A stretch of DNA of 64,000 nucleotides, taken from Hyphomicrobiales bacterium. Its GTDB lineage: Bacteria; Pseudomonadota; Alphaproteobacteria; Rhizobiales; Rhizobiaceae. This document shows, piece after piece, positions 51,301 through 57,395 of this stretch (position 1 is the stretch's first letter; every line of letters begins with the position of its first letter). Below the pieces are notes generated by a model. The model was not told where the DNA came from, made no database searches, and was given only the letters and a program-made list of their open reading frames with translations. Position numbers and translations under genes: made by a program. The stretch lies in assembly GCA_900472605.1 (NCBI GenBank), contig UCJD01000046.1, positions 22,817 through 86,816 of the forward strand, read 5' to 3'.

Positions 51301-52551
51301 GGTAATGTTTTGACCAATGACACGGATATCGATGGCGGTTCGCTGACGGTGGCCCAGTTCGAGATCGGCGGCACCACTTATGTGGCGGGCGATACGGCGA
51401 CGATCGCAGGTGTCGGCCAACTGACAATAAACGCCGACGGCAGCTACAGTTTCGTGCCGGCACTCAACTTCAACGGCCCGGTTCCGCCTCTGACCTATTC
51501 CGTCTCTGATGGCAGAGGCGGGACAGATAGAGCCGTGTTGGCCATAACCGTCACCCCCGTGAACGATCCACCAAGTGCCCTCGACGACACCGGCACGACG
51601 CCGGAAGACACCACGCTCAACGGCAACGTGCTGACCAACGACACGGATGTCGACGGCGATCCGTTGACGGTGACCCAGTTCGAGATCGCCGGCGCCACCT
51701 ATGCGGCCGGTCAGACGGCAACGATCGCGGGCATTGGTTCGCTCACGATCAATGCCGATGGCAACTACGTTTTCGTCCCCGCACCGAACTACAACGGCCC
51801 GGTTCCGGTCGCTATTTATACCATCTCGGATGGAGCCGGCGGCAGTGATGCGGCTACGCTTACGCTCACCGTAACTCCTGTCGACGATTTTGTACCAACG
51901 CCGGACGACGACGAGCCGGATTTGCCCGTTGGCCCGGACTTTGACTTTAATCCGGAAAACGTCGACGGCGCGGTCGTCGAGACGGTCCGCGGCATAGAAG
52001 CACTGAACGATCTCGCCGACCTTTCGGGTGACGCAATCGATGCGGTCGGCGTCAATTACTTCGGGCCTCAGTTAAGGTTCGCGCTGACAACCTTCCTGGG
52101 AGGCTCTTCTACCGTTGTCCTCGAGCGGCCGGGGGCGAGTGACGAGAGGATCCGGATCGACACGGTGAAGCATTCCGGCGTCATCTATCTTCAAGTTCTC
52201 GAAGAATCCGAGAGGGGAGGCCAAAGTGACATATTAGGCTACCGTCTTACGGGAGCGAACGATACCTCGCTGCCTTCATGGCTCAGACAACTCGGCCCGC
52301 GGTCCTTCGCCGGTAATCCCCACGCAGCATCGGGTACTGTCGATCTCATCCTGTCGGTCATCCAGCGTGATGGACAGGTGATCGACTTCGAAATCCGACT
52401 GGACAGCTTCAGCGGGCACCTTTCCCAGTCGCAAAGGCCGGAAGATCATGGTTTCGAACCGAGGCTGGCGCCGATGTTTTCCGAGCAGATGCAGGCCTCC
52501 GCGCGAGGAAGAGATATCGATGATCTGGAGCGTGCACTGGGGTTGCGCTAA
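42310..52551 (+). CDS. Giant DUF4347 protein with cadherin-like repeats
   Basis: 3413 residues from ATG 42310 (GAGG seven bases upstream); a GTG at 42253 and an ATG at 42370 are alternatives. There is no Sec signal. Near residue 33 is L-E-P-R-M-V-F-D-A-A, a motif often seen at the start of such giants. After a Pro/Ala-rich linker comes DUF4347 (about 297-457), with S-H-G (His 353) and Y-G-C-D (Cys 397). About 23 repeats of 106-125 residues follow (residues 624-3194), each with E-D-T near the start, N-D-T-D-x-D-G-D, G-x-Y-x-F-x-P and V-N-D-P-P at the joint. These are cadherin-like and probably bind calcium. A last domain of about 200 residues includes L-P-S-W-L, as in dystroglycan-type cadherins. 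Likely an adhesin or matrix protein exported by the genes upstream. Confidence 0.9.
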   Translation: MFREYRGNTSVCPGSGPDEGMEKKRKRPVIRTLEPRMVFDAAAAVAVHQAPPVAHPESAHEAPHHPVEPAGSQVPAAQETAPTAKIETPPPLQAAPPAAVGHPSVSGDAARDISATSDISKPGHDDAASGRSDLAAILQGIDHRIELSQASRTAILGNVDRLTPELTRIAEAAARPGDPSADLSGAQHFLAAATSNGDAGYIAEVAAHFDHRRDTESTTSPERAPADPAAAHGSGTEVRVASADPDGTPLHEELVKANSPARPASDTHLGDTSDRAVTDLRTIEAKAVDAVTDAPSNEVYFVFDNVQDWRQIVASLDGSARVYVLDSSKDGVQQIAAILNGEHDINAIHVISHGSEGSLNLGTGVLDSESMQGEYRDELTAIGQALTEQGDILIYGCDFAAGADGLEAAVILGGITKADIAASSDRTGAAARGGDWDLEHRTGTIEAAVLTDADYQFLLAPPTIDLDGNTGSTGNFTASFTENAAAVPIVADGALGATVADADNDLTSLTIVADSAPNGDAEHLSFGVVSVGLGSDSTNTVTVGATTYLVAYTAATRTFVITNNAGGPIPSGGDTNTLVRSITYQNTSDNPTNAGATTGRVFSFTATDATSVTSAASTATVTITAVNDAPVGTDDTVTTAEDTVATGNVLTNDTDADGDTLTVTQFTVDGTIFTAGQTATLDAGTLVINADGSYTFTPLADYNGPVPAATYTLSDGTATSTAVLTISVTPVNDAPVDANETNTVSEDTTLNVADGATGDLLNNATDVDSSTLTISGFSVAGQGGPFVVGTGYAIAGVGTITINANGSYSFAPAANFVGTIPLITYTVSDGAGGTDTSTLTLTMVAANDAPAGTDNTVTINEDTAYTFSAGAFGFTDPNDTPANAFQAVIITTLLPASEGTLLLNGTAVTAGQTIAVADIPNLVFQPAANVNGSSVGSFTFQVVDNGGTANGGLDTDQTPNTFAFNITAVNDPPVANDDTETTPEDTTLNGNVLANDTDVDNDTLSVTQFSALNVTATAGQTGNIPGVGSITINADGSYTFVPVANFNGPVPTITYVILDGHGGTDTATLNITVVAVNDPPVDGNETNTVTEDTTLTVADGGAGDLLNNASDSDGGTPTITDYTIPGVNGGNPIPAGTATLIAGVGTITINANGSYSFVPVANYDGPIPVITYTVSDGQGGTDTSTLTLTMTPVNDAPVGVDDAATTPENTPVSGNVLGNDTDIDNATLTVTFFTINGTTFGAGTTASISGVGSLVINTDGSYTFTPAPNYDGPVPPVTYTVSDGQLTDTAILTITITPENDPPVATDDTGSTPEDTTLSVPASSGLLTNDTDIDGDSLAIAQFEVDGTTYTAGQTATIDGVGDLTINADGSYTFVPLPNYNGLVPVATYTVSDGKGGTDQGTLTLNVTPVNDPPVASDDTGTTPEDTPLSGGVLPNDTDVDGDTLTVVSFTVNGNTFIPGATATLAEGTITINADGTYTLVPAANYTGPVPVITYTVSDGHGGTDTATLTLNVNPVNDPPVANDDNASTPQDTTLSGNVINNDSDVDGDTIIVTEYTIPGINGGNPIPAGTATPIPGVGTITVNPDGSYIFVPAPGYVGPVPEVDYTISDGNGGTDQGALNINVIPPGGAGANDDVATTPEDTTLTGNVVSNDVSPSGTITVTNFTVAGDPTVYAAGSPATITGIGTLTINPNGTYTFVPAPNYFGPVPVATYMATNGTASDTATLTITVTPVNDPPVAIGDTGTTPEDTTLSGNVLTNDTDIDSATLTVTEFSVNGVTATAGQTGTIPNVGQITINADGSYVFVPAANYDGTVPVITYTVSDGALTDTATLTITITPVNDPPVAANDTGTTPEDTTLTVPAASGLLSNDTDVDSTTLTVTGFDVGIRHFTAGDTATIPGVGQLTINTDGSYIFVPAPNYNGPVPVATYTVSDGTLTDTATLTITITTVNDAPIANDDAATLPEDTTLTVPAASGLLSNDSDVDSATLTVEGFEVEGVLFGAGTTANIPNVGALTIEADGSYTFTPVLNFNGTVPPVTYRISDGNSTATAVLTITVTPLNDPPVDGNESNTVTEDTTLTVGGAGTAGNLLNNATDVDGIDTLTVTDYSVPGLNGGNPIAAGTATAIPGVGTITINTDGSYTFAPVQDYTGPIPEITYTVSDNAGGTDTSTLTLTITPVNDPPVARNDLASTPEDTTLTGNVLGNDVDVDGDTLTVTLYEVNGNGFLPGTPAVIAGVGTLTINADGSYTFVPVANYNGPVPAATYRIVDPSGLQSTADLIVIVTPVNDPPVDGNETNTVTEDTTLTVPAASGLLANTTDIDGGTPSVIGYTVDGLTGTVGSAHLIAGTGTITINADGSYSFVPVANYAGPIPVITYTVSDNAGGFDTSTLTLTMTPVNDPPAGTDNTVTIAEDTAYTFSAGDFGFTDPTDNPANALQAVIITTLPSASEGTLLLNGVAVAAGQTIAVAGIPNLTFQPAGDVNGNGIGTFTFQVVDDGGTANGGQNTDQSPNTFAFNISPVNDPPIDGDETNTVIEDTTLTVANGAAGDLLSNASDVDGDALTITDYTIPGVNGGNPIAAGTATLIAGVGTITINADGSYSFAPAADYTGAIPVVTYTVSDGHGGTDTSTLTLTITPVNDPPVDGNETNTVIEDTTLTVANGAAGDLLNNASDVDGDALTITDYTIPGVNGGNPIAAGTATLIAGVGTITINADGSYSFAPAADYTGAIPVVTYTVSDGHGGTDTSTLTLTITPVNDPPAPADDFGTTPEDTTLTVSVASGLLSNDTDVEGDALTITRFTVDGVPGFFLAGGTASIAGVGQLTINADGSYTFIPVANFNGPVPLATYTVSDGNGGTDTATVRVIVTPVNDPPVADNEIGTTPEDTPLVVTAANGLLVGDTDVDGDTLSVIQFEVGGTTYTAGQTATIAGIGRLTVNANGSYIFVPAPDYNGPVPVATYTVSDGNGGTDTATLTLFVTPVNDPPVAADDSATTPEEIPVSGNVLTNDTDIDGGSLTVAQFEIGGTTYVAGDTATIAGVGQLTINADGSYSFVPALNFNGPVPPLTYSVSDGRGGTDRAVLAITVTPVNDPPSALDDTGTTPEDTTLNGNVLTNDTDVDGDPLTVTQFEIAGATYAAGQTATIAGIGSLTINADGNYVFVPAPNYNGPVPVAIYTISDGAGGSDAATLTLTVTPVDDFVPTPDDDEPDLPVGPDFDFNPENVDGAVVETVRGIEALNDLADLSGDAIDAVGVNYFGPQLRFALTTFLGGSSTVVLERPGASDERIRIDTVKHSGVIYLQVLEESERGGQSDILGYRLTGANDTSLPSWLRQLGPRSFAGNPHAASGTVDLILSVIQRDGQVIDFEIRLDSFSGHLSQSQRPEDHGFEPRLAPMFSEQMQASARGRDIDDLERALGLR
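44180..51893 (+). repeat. Array of about 23 cadherin-like repeat units
   Basis: Units are joined by V-N-D-P/A-P. Three subtypes are visible. A begins D-D-x-x-T-T-P-E-D-T and continues G-N-V-L-x-N-D-T-D. B begins G-N-E-T-N-T-V-x-E-D-T and contains I-P-G-V-N-G-G-N-P-I. C begins T-D-N-T-V-T-I-x-E-D-T-A-Y-T-F-S-A-G. The order is about A B C A B A A A A A A A A B A B C B B A A A A. Units at 49861 and 50212 repeat with a period of exactly 351 bases and differ at few bases. The two C units (near 44841 and 49500) are also close copies. Confidence 0.85.
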
Positions 52552-52780
52552 CTTTTGAACCTCCTAACGGTCCTGACAGCACCAATCGATGCCCACAACT
52601 CTCTGCATTTGTCATTGTCACTGGGTATTTGACGGCAGTTCAGGCGTGGAGGCAGCGCTGCCGCGTAGTGCTGAAAATTGAATCGTCCTAGGCCTCAGGA
52701 GGACGGTTATCTTCCGAGCCAGCGTCCAAGTGTATCGTTCCTCTGTGTTTGAGCGGCCTCCGGGTTACCGGAGCGCCAAT

Positions 52781-55168
52781 TTAAGATTTCCGCCCTGCCC
52801 AACGCCAGTTTAAAATCTCAGGCATATCTTCACCATACGTGCGAACATAGTCTTGGTGCTCGATGAGCTTCCCCCGCAGGGTGTCGATGACGGATGGCAC
52901 TTTTTCCGTCAGACCCGGAACCCGGGCAATCGCTTCCATCGCAAGGTGATATCTGTCCAGTTCATTCAGAACCGTCATATCGAACGGTGTCGTGGTCGTG
53001 CCCTCTTCAACGAAGCCGCGAACATGGATATTCCCGTGATTTGTCCGCTTGTAGGTCAGTCGGTGGATCAGGTAGGGGTAGCCGTGATAGGCAAAGATCA
53101 CAGGCTTGTCTTTCGTGAATATGCGGTCGAACTCGTCGTTCCTGATCCCGTGGGGATGTTGATCGGGATCCTGAAGTGACAGGAGATCGATAACGTTGAC
53201 CGTTCTGATCTTCAGTTCGGGTATTGCCTCGTGCATGAGCATGACGGCGGCCAGTGTCTCCATTGTCGGCACGTCACCTGCGCACGCCATCACGACGTCC
53301 GGCGCGATGGTGTTGTCCTCATAGCTCGCCCAGTCCCACACGCTTGCGCCAGCCTTGCAATGCGCTTCTGCTTCCTCGATTGACAGCCACTGCGGCTCTG
53401 GCTGCTTGCCTGCGACGATCACGTTGATCCGGTCGTAGGTCTTGAGGCAATGGTCCCCGACCCACAGAAGCGTGTTTGCATCCGGCGGCAAGTAGATGCG
53501 AACGATATCCGCCTTTTTGTTTGCGACAAGGTCTATGAAGCCCGGATCCTGATGCGAGAACCCATTGTGATCCTGCCGCCACACGTGCGAGGTGAGCAGG
53601 TAGTTCAGCGAGGAGATCGGCTTCCGCCACTCGAGTTCGCGCGTCACCTTCAACCATTTTGCATGCTGGTTGAACATCGAGTCTATGATGTGGATGAAGG
53701 CCTCGTAGCAGGAAAAGAGACCATGACGTCCGGTGAGCAGATATCCCTCCAGCCATCCTTGGCAGAGATGCTCGGAAAGCACCTCCATCACCCGACCGTC
53801 GCGGGCAAGATGGACGTCGTAGTCTTCGATGGCCTGCATCCAGACGCGCTGCGTCTCCTCAAACACGCTACCAAGACGGTTACTTTCGGTCTCGTCGGGG
53901 CCGAAAACCCTAAAGTTCTTCGTCTCGGCATTCAGTTTCACGACTTCCCTCAGGTAGTGACCGAAGATCTCGGTCGATTGGACTTGCCGCGACCCGCGTT
54001 CGCCAATGTCGACGGCAAAATCGGCTATGGGTTTGGAAACAAGTTCCTGACGGAGAATGCCACCGTTGGCGAATGGCGTGGCACCCATCCTCTTCGACCC
54101 TTCCGGCGCAAGGGCTCGCAGCTCCGCCCTGAGACGCCCGTCGTCATCGAAGAGGGTTTCCGGCCCATAGCCGCGCATCCAGTCCTCGAGGATTTTCCGG
54201 TGGCCGTCATCGCCCCGGCAGTTGGCCACTGGAACCTGATGCGCGCGCCAGAATCCTTCGACCTTCTTCCCATCCACTTCCTTCGGACCCGTCCAACCTT
54301 TCGGGCTTCTGAGAACGATCATTGGCCAGCGGGGCACGCCGGGCGAGCCGACATTTCCTCGCGCTTCGGCCTGAAGCTCGCGGATGCGGTCGAACGCAAA
54401 GTCGAAAGCCTCCGCCATCTTCCAATGCATCGACTTTGGTTCGTGCCCTTCCACGAAGACGGGTTCGTATCCGTAGCCGCGAAACAAGCTTGTCAGATCT
54501 TCGTCGCTGCTGCGTGCGAGGATCGTCGGGTTGGCAATCTTGTAGCCATTGAGGTGAAGGATCGGGAGCACTGCGCCGTCGCGGGAGGGGTTCAGGAACT
54601 TCGACGAGTGCCATGCTGCAGCCAGTGGGCCAGTCTCGGCTTCACCGTCGCCCACGACACAGGCCGCAATCAGATCAGGGTTGTCAAACACCGCGCCAAA
54701 GGCGTGAACCAGTGCATAGCCGAGTTCGCCACCTTCATGGATCGATCCCGGCGTCTCCGGAGCGGCGTGACTGGGAATGCCACCAGGAAACGAGAACTGC
54801 TTGAAGAGTTTGCGCAATCCATCCGTGCTGGAGGGAATATCGGGGTAAATTTCGCTGTAGGTGCCTTCGAGGTATGTGTTCGCCACCATGCCGGGACCGC
54901 CGTGACCAGGACCGCAGATGTAGAGCACGTCGACATCGCGTGCCTTGATGATGCGGTTTAGATGGGCATAGATGAAATTCAGCCCCGGTGTTGTACCCCA
55001 GTGTCCGAGCAGCCGCGGCTTGATGTGCTCCGGCTTTAGCGGCTCGCGCAGAAGCGGGTTGTCCATGAGGTAGATCTGCCCAACCGAAAGATAGTTGGCT
55101 GCTCGCCAGTAGCGGTCGATCAGATCGAGTTCGGTGTCGTTGAGGCTTCTTGTCGCAACTTCGGTCAA
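52781..55168 (-). CDS. xfp: Xylulose-5-phosphate/fructose-6-phosphate phosphoketolase
   Basis: 795 residues. The start was set at TTG 55168 because AAGGAG lies six bases upstream; the longer frame from 55183 would place that site inside the coding region. Visible are L-G-H-W-G-T-T-P-G-L-N-F-I-Y-A-H, the TPP-binding G-D-G-E-A-E-T-G-P-L-A, and W-R-Q-D-H-N-G-F-S-H-Q-D-P-G. It uses thiamine diphosphate to cleave a ketose phosphate with inorganic phosphate into acetyl phosphate and a shorter aldose phosphate. It follows ackA in one operon, so the acetyl phosphate can yield ATP and acetate. Confidence 0.96.
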   Translation of the reverse strand: MTEVATRSLNDTELDLIDRYWRAANYLSVGQIYLMDNPLLREPLKPEHIKPRLLGHWGTTPGLNFIYAHLNRIIKARDVDVLYICGPGHGGPGMVANTYLEGTYSEIYPDIPSSTDGLRKLFKQFSFPGGIPSHAAPETPGSIHEGGELGYALVHAFGAVFDNPDLIAACVVGDGEAETGPLAAAWHSSKFLNPSRDGAVLPILHLNGYKIANPTILARSSDEDLTSLFRGYGYEPVFVEGHEPKSMHWKMAEAFDFAFDRIRELQAEARGNVGSPGVPRWPMIVLRSPKGWTGPKEVDGKKVEGFWRAHQVPVANCRGDDGHRKILEDWMRGYGPETLFDDDGRLRAELRALAPEGSKRMGATPFANGGILRQELVSKPIADFAVDIGERGSRQVQSTEIFGHYLREVVKLNAETKNFRVFGPDETESNRLGSVFEETQRVWMQAIEDYDVHLARDGRVMEVLSEHLCQGWLEGYLLTGRHGLFSCYEAFIHIIDSMFNQHAKWLKVTRELEWRKPISSLNYLLTSHVWRQDHNGFSHQDPGFIDLVANKKADIVRIYLPPDANTLLWVGDHCLKTYDRINVIVAGKQPEPQWLSIEEAEAHCKAGASVWDWASYEDNTIAPDVVMACAGDVPTMETLAAVMLMHEAIPELKIRTVNVIDLLSLQDPDQHPHGIRNDEFDRIFTKDKPVIFAYHGYPYLIHRLTYKRTNHGNIHVRGFVEEGTTTTPFDMTVLNELDRYHLAMEAIARVPGLTEKVPSVIDTLRGKLIEHQDYVRTYGEDMPEILNWRWAGRKS

Positions 55169-55179
55169 GGCATTCTCCT

Positions 55180-56364
55180 TCAAAGGTTGTGACGCTTGAT
55201 CACCGACAGTGCCTCGTCGGCGATGATCTGTTCCTCGTCTGTGGCAATGACGTATACGGTAACCCGGCTCTCGGCCGTGCTGATGACCGTCTCGTTTGTT
55301 TCGTTCGCTCCACCGTCCAGCTCAACCCCAAGCCACCCAAGGCGCCCGGCAATCCGGTCGCGAATATCCGGTTGGTTTTCGCCGACACCAGCTGTGAACA
55401 CGATGGCATCAAGACCGCCCAGTGTCGCCGCCTGTCTTGAGATTTCGCCTGCTGCGCGCAGACAAAACAGGTCGATGGCCTCAGCCGCCTCGCGGCTTGG
55501 ATCCTTCAGCAGCACTCTGGTATCGCCACTGATGCCCGAGACGCCAAGCAACCCGCATTCGTGATAGAGGAACTGCTCCAGCCGTTCCGGTTGCCGCATG
55601 CCTTTCCGCATCAGGTATAGGAGGGCACCGGGATCGATCCATCCGGGTCTCGTGGCCATGGGGATCCCATCGAGAGCCGAAAACCCCATGCTGGTATCCC
55701 GGCTTCGGCCACCAAACATCCCGCATATGCTCGCCCCGCTGCCAAGGTGTGCTGCTACGACGCGCTTGCTATCCGACGCCGGATCGATCTGCCGGAGCCT
55801 GTTGGCGATATAGTTGTATGACAAGCCGTGGAATCCGTAGCGACGGAGACCATCGACGTGCATTGCCCTCGGGACTGCCAGACGCCGGACGATGTCATCC
55901 TGCGAGGAATGAAACGCGGTGTCGAAGGAAGCGGTCTGCGAGATATGCGGCTGGCTTTGTTGTACCGCCCGGATGACCCTTAGAGCCGAAGGCTGATGCA
56001 GGGGTGCAAGCGGAGTGAGATTCTCGATCTCGTCAACGGCTTTGTCATCCAGGCGGATAGGGCCCGTGAATCTCAAGCCGCCGTGCACCACCCTGTGTCC
56101 GGCCACCATCAGGCAACCATGGGTGGCCTCATCAATATGACCGACAACCTGATCGACGAGCTGGCCGAATTCGGTCTCCGGGTTGCCGACGAGATCCTTC
56201 TCGATCGGCAGTTCGCCAACTCGGCCAGAGAGCGTCATAGGCCGGGCTTCGAAGTCGATCTTTACCCGTCCGGCCGACATTGCGCGCCCGTGTGCCAACT
56301 CGAAGACGCCAATCTTCAGAGACGACGAGCCAGAGTTGAAGGTCAGTATCACGTCCGGGTTCAT
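55180..56364 (-). CDS. ackA: Acetate kinase
   Basis: 394 residues from ATG 56364 (GGAG upstream). It has the ASKHA fold with I-L-T-F-N-S-G-S-S-S-L-K, G-H-R-V-V-H-G-G, F-D-T-A-F-H, A-H-L-G-S-G-A-S and F-T-A-G-V-G-E-N. It interconverts acetyl phosphate plus ADP and acetate plus ATP. Eleven bases separate it from the phosphoketolase start and ten from the CBS gene, so the three form one operon. This is probably an accessory copy, since rhizobia also hold a chromosomal one. Confidence 0.95.
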   Translation of the reverse strand: MNPDVILTFNSGSSSLKIGVFELAHGRAMSAGRVKIDFEARPMTLSGRVGELPIEKDLVGNPETEFGQLVDQVVGHIDEATHGCLMVAGHRVVHGGLRFTGPIRLDDKAVDEIENLTPLAPLHQPSALRVIRAVQQSQPHISQTASFDTAFHSSQDDIVRRLAVPRAMHVDGLRRYGFHGLSYNYIANRLRQIDPASDSKRVVAAHLGSGASICGMFGGRSRDTSMGFSALDGIPMATRPGWIDPGALLYLMRKGMRQPERLEQFLYHECGLLGVSGISGDTRVLLKDPSREAAEAIDLFCLRAAGEISRQAATLGGLDAIVFTAGVGENQPDIRDRIAGRLGWLGVELDGGANETNETVISTAESRVTVYVIATDEEQIIADEALSVIKRHNL

Positions 56365-56374
56365 GCGATCTCCA

Positions 56375-57034
56375 TCAGTCGCCGCCAATCGCGGTTTCCT
56401 TGTAGGTGGCGCCGGGCACGCCCTCGACCACGCATTTCACCGCCCGTCGCTGCAGATCGCTAAGACCGCTTGCCGAGATACTCACAACGTTCTGGCGAAC
56501 CTTCGCTTCAAGATCCTGGGATGAGAGGCCAAGCTCGCACTGCAGGCGCGCGTGGACGGCGGTCGCGATCGCCTCGTCGCCCACAAGATCCCGCTTCGGT
56601 GAGATGAATGTCGTGGCACTGAGCAAATCCCGTCGGCTGACAATGCCGAGCAGCCTCCCATCCTGTACGACTGGTACCCTGTTCACACCCGCTGCAAGGA
56701 AGATGTCGGCGATCTGGCCGACCGAGGCTTGCGGCGAAACCGACAGAACGCCTTGGGTCATCACGTCGCCAACGCGCCAACTGTGCGACTTCAAGAACCG
56801 ATTGAGCGCGACTGGGTCCGTGACAGGTCCGTCTGCTTTGGGCATCAGCACCTCGCCGAGCGAAAAGCGTGTCATCAGATCCCCTTCGGTAACGATGCCG
56901 ACCAGCTCTCCGTTACCATCGACGACGGGCAATCCACTGACGCCCCGATCAATCATGATCTGGATTGCATGCCGCACGCTGGCGTCGACGTTCGCCGAGG
57001 CTACTCCGGGTGTCATGATGTCCATAGCAATCAT
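56375..57034 (-). CDS. CBS-pair protein with C-terminal BON domain
   Basis: 219 residues from ATG 57034 (AGGGAG upstream). Two CBS domains (about 1-60 and 85-145) each show the D-I-M-T/V-M-T and G-x-L-x-G-I-V-x-x-x-D pattern. A BON domain follows (A-T-A-V-H-A-R-L, V-V-S-I-S-A-S-G, R-R-A-V-K-C-V-V). CBS pairs bind adenosine nucleotides, so it may tune the kinase/phosphoketolase pair to energy state, though the binding of BON to membranes suggests a site near the envelope. It is the first gene of that operon. Confidence 0.9.
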   Translation of the reverse strand: MIAMDIMTPGVASANVDASVRHAIQIMIDRGVSGLPVVDGNGELVGIVTEGDLMTRFSLGEVLMPKADGPVTDPVALNRFLKSHSWRVGDVMTQGVLSVSPQASVGQIADIFLAAGVNRVPVVQDGRLLGIVSRRDLLSATTFISPKRDLVGDEAIATAVHARLQCELGLSSQDLEAKVRQNVVSISASGLSDLQRRAVKCVVEGVPGATYKETAIGGD

Positions 57035-57395
57035 GTCGTTCTCCCTGTGATTCCCGAGACCACGAAACAACCGTGGTCTGCCCCTTTGTGCGAGCTCCGG
57101 TTAACGCGGACGCCGGCAGCAATTCCGCAGGAAGGCGGTAGGGTTTTATTGGCCACATGTGCTCGCCTATTCCGCCTGCGGATACATACGGAGATAGGCT
57201 AGGGAAGAAACTGTCTTGTGTGGAGTACGCAACGGTTACAACAAGCGTAAATTTGCGCGTGCGTGGCTCTATTCGTCCACCGGATGACAATTATGTGGGG
57301 ACGCAGAAGACGCAGAAGGCAGTGGAAAGGAAAACGTCCATTCGCAGGAATCCATAAGCCGAGCCGCACGATTATCCGGATATCACCACGATAAC
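57035..57395. other. Gap between the CBS operon and the TPR gene
   Basis: The minus-strand promoter of the CBS-ackA-xfp operon must lie here. I could not fix a sigma-70 or EcfG pair with confidence, and no coding frame is convincing. Confidence 0.35.

Noticed and set aside
44071..51698. Many Val/Ser-rich minus-strand frames opposite the giant gene
   Set aside because: They mirror the repeats of the plus-strand protein, have no ribosome sites and repeat with the same period, so they are shadows.
44180..51893. Regular repeats that could be taken for a CRISPR or minisatellite array
   Set aside because: The period is over 300 bases, there are no spacers, and the whole stretch is one open frame with protein-level repeats.
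53450..54961. A 503-codon plus-strand frame inside the phosphoketolase gene
   Set aside because: The opposite strand encodes a complete enzyme with all motifs; the long frame is a by-product of GC-rich codons.
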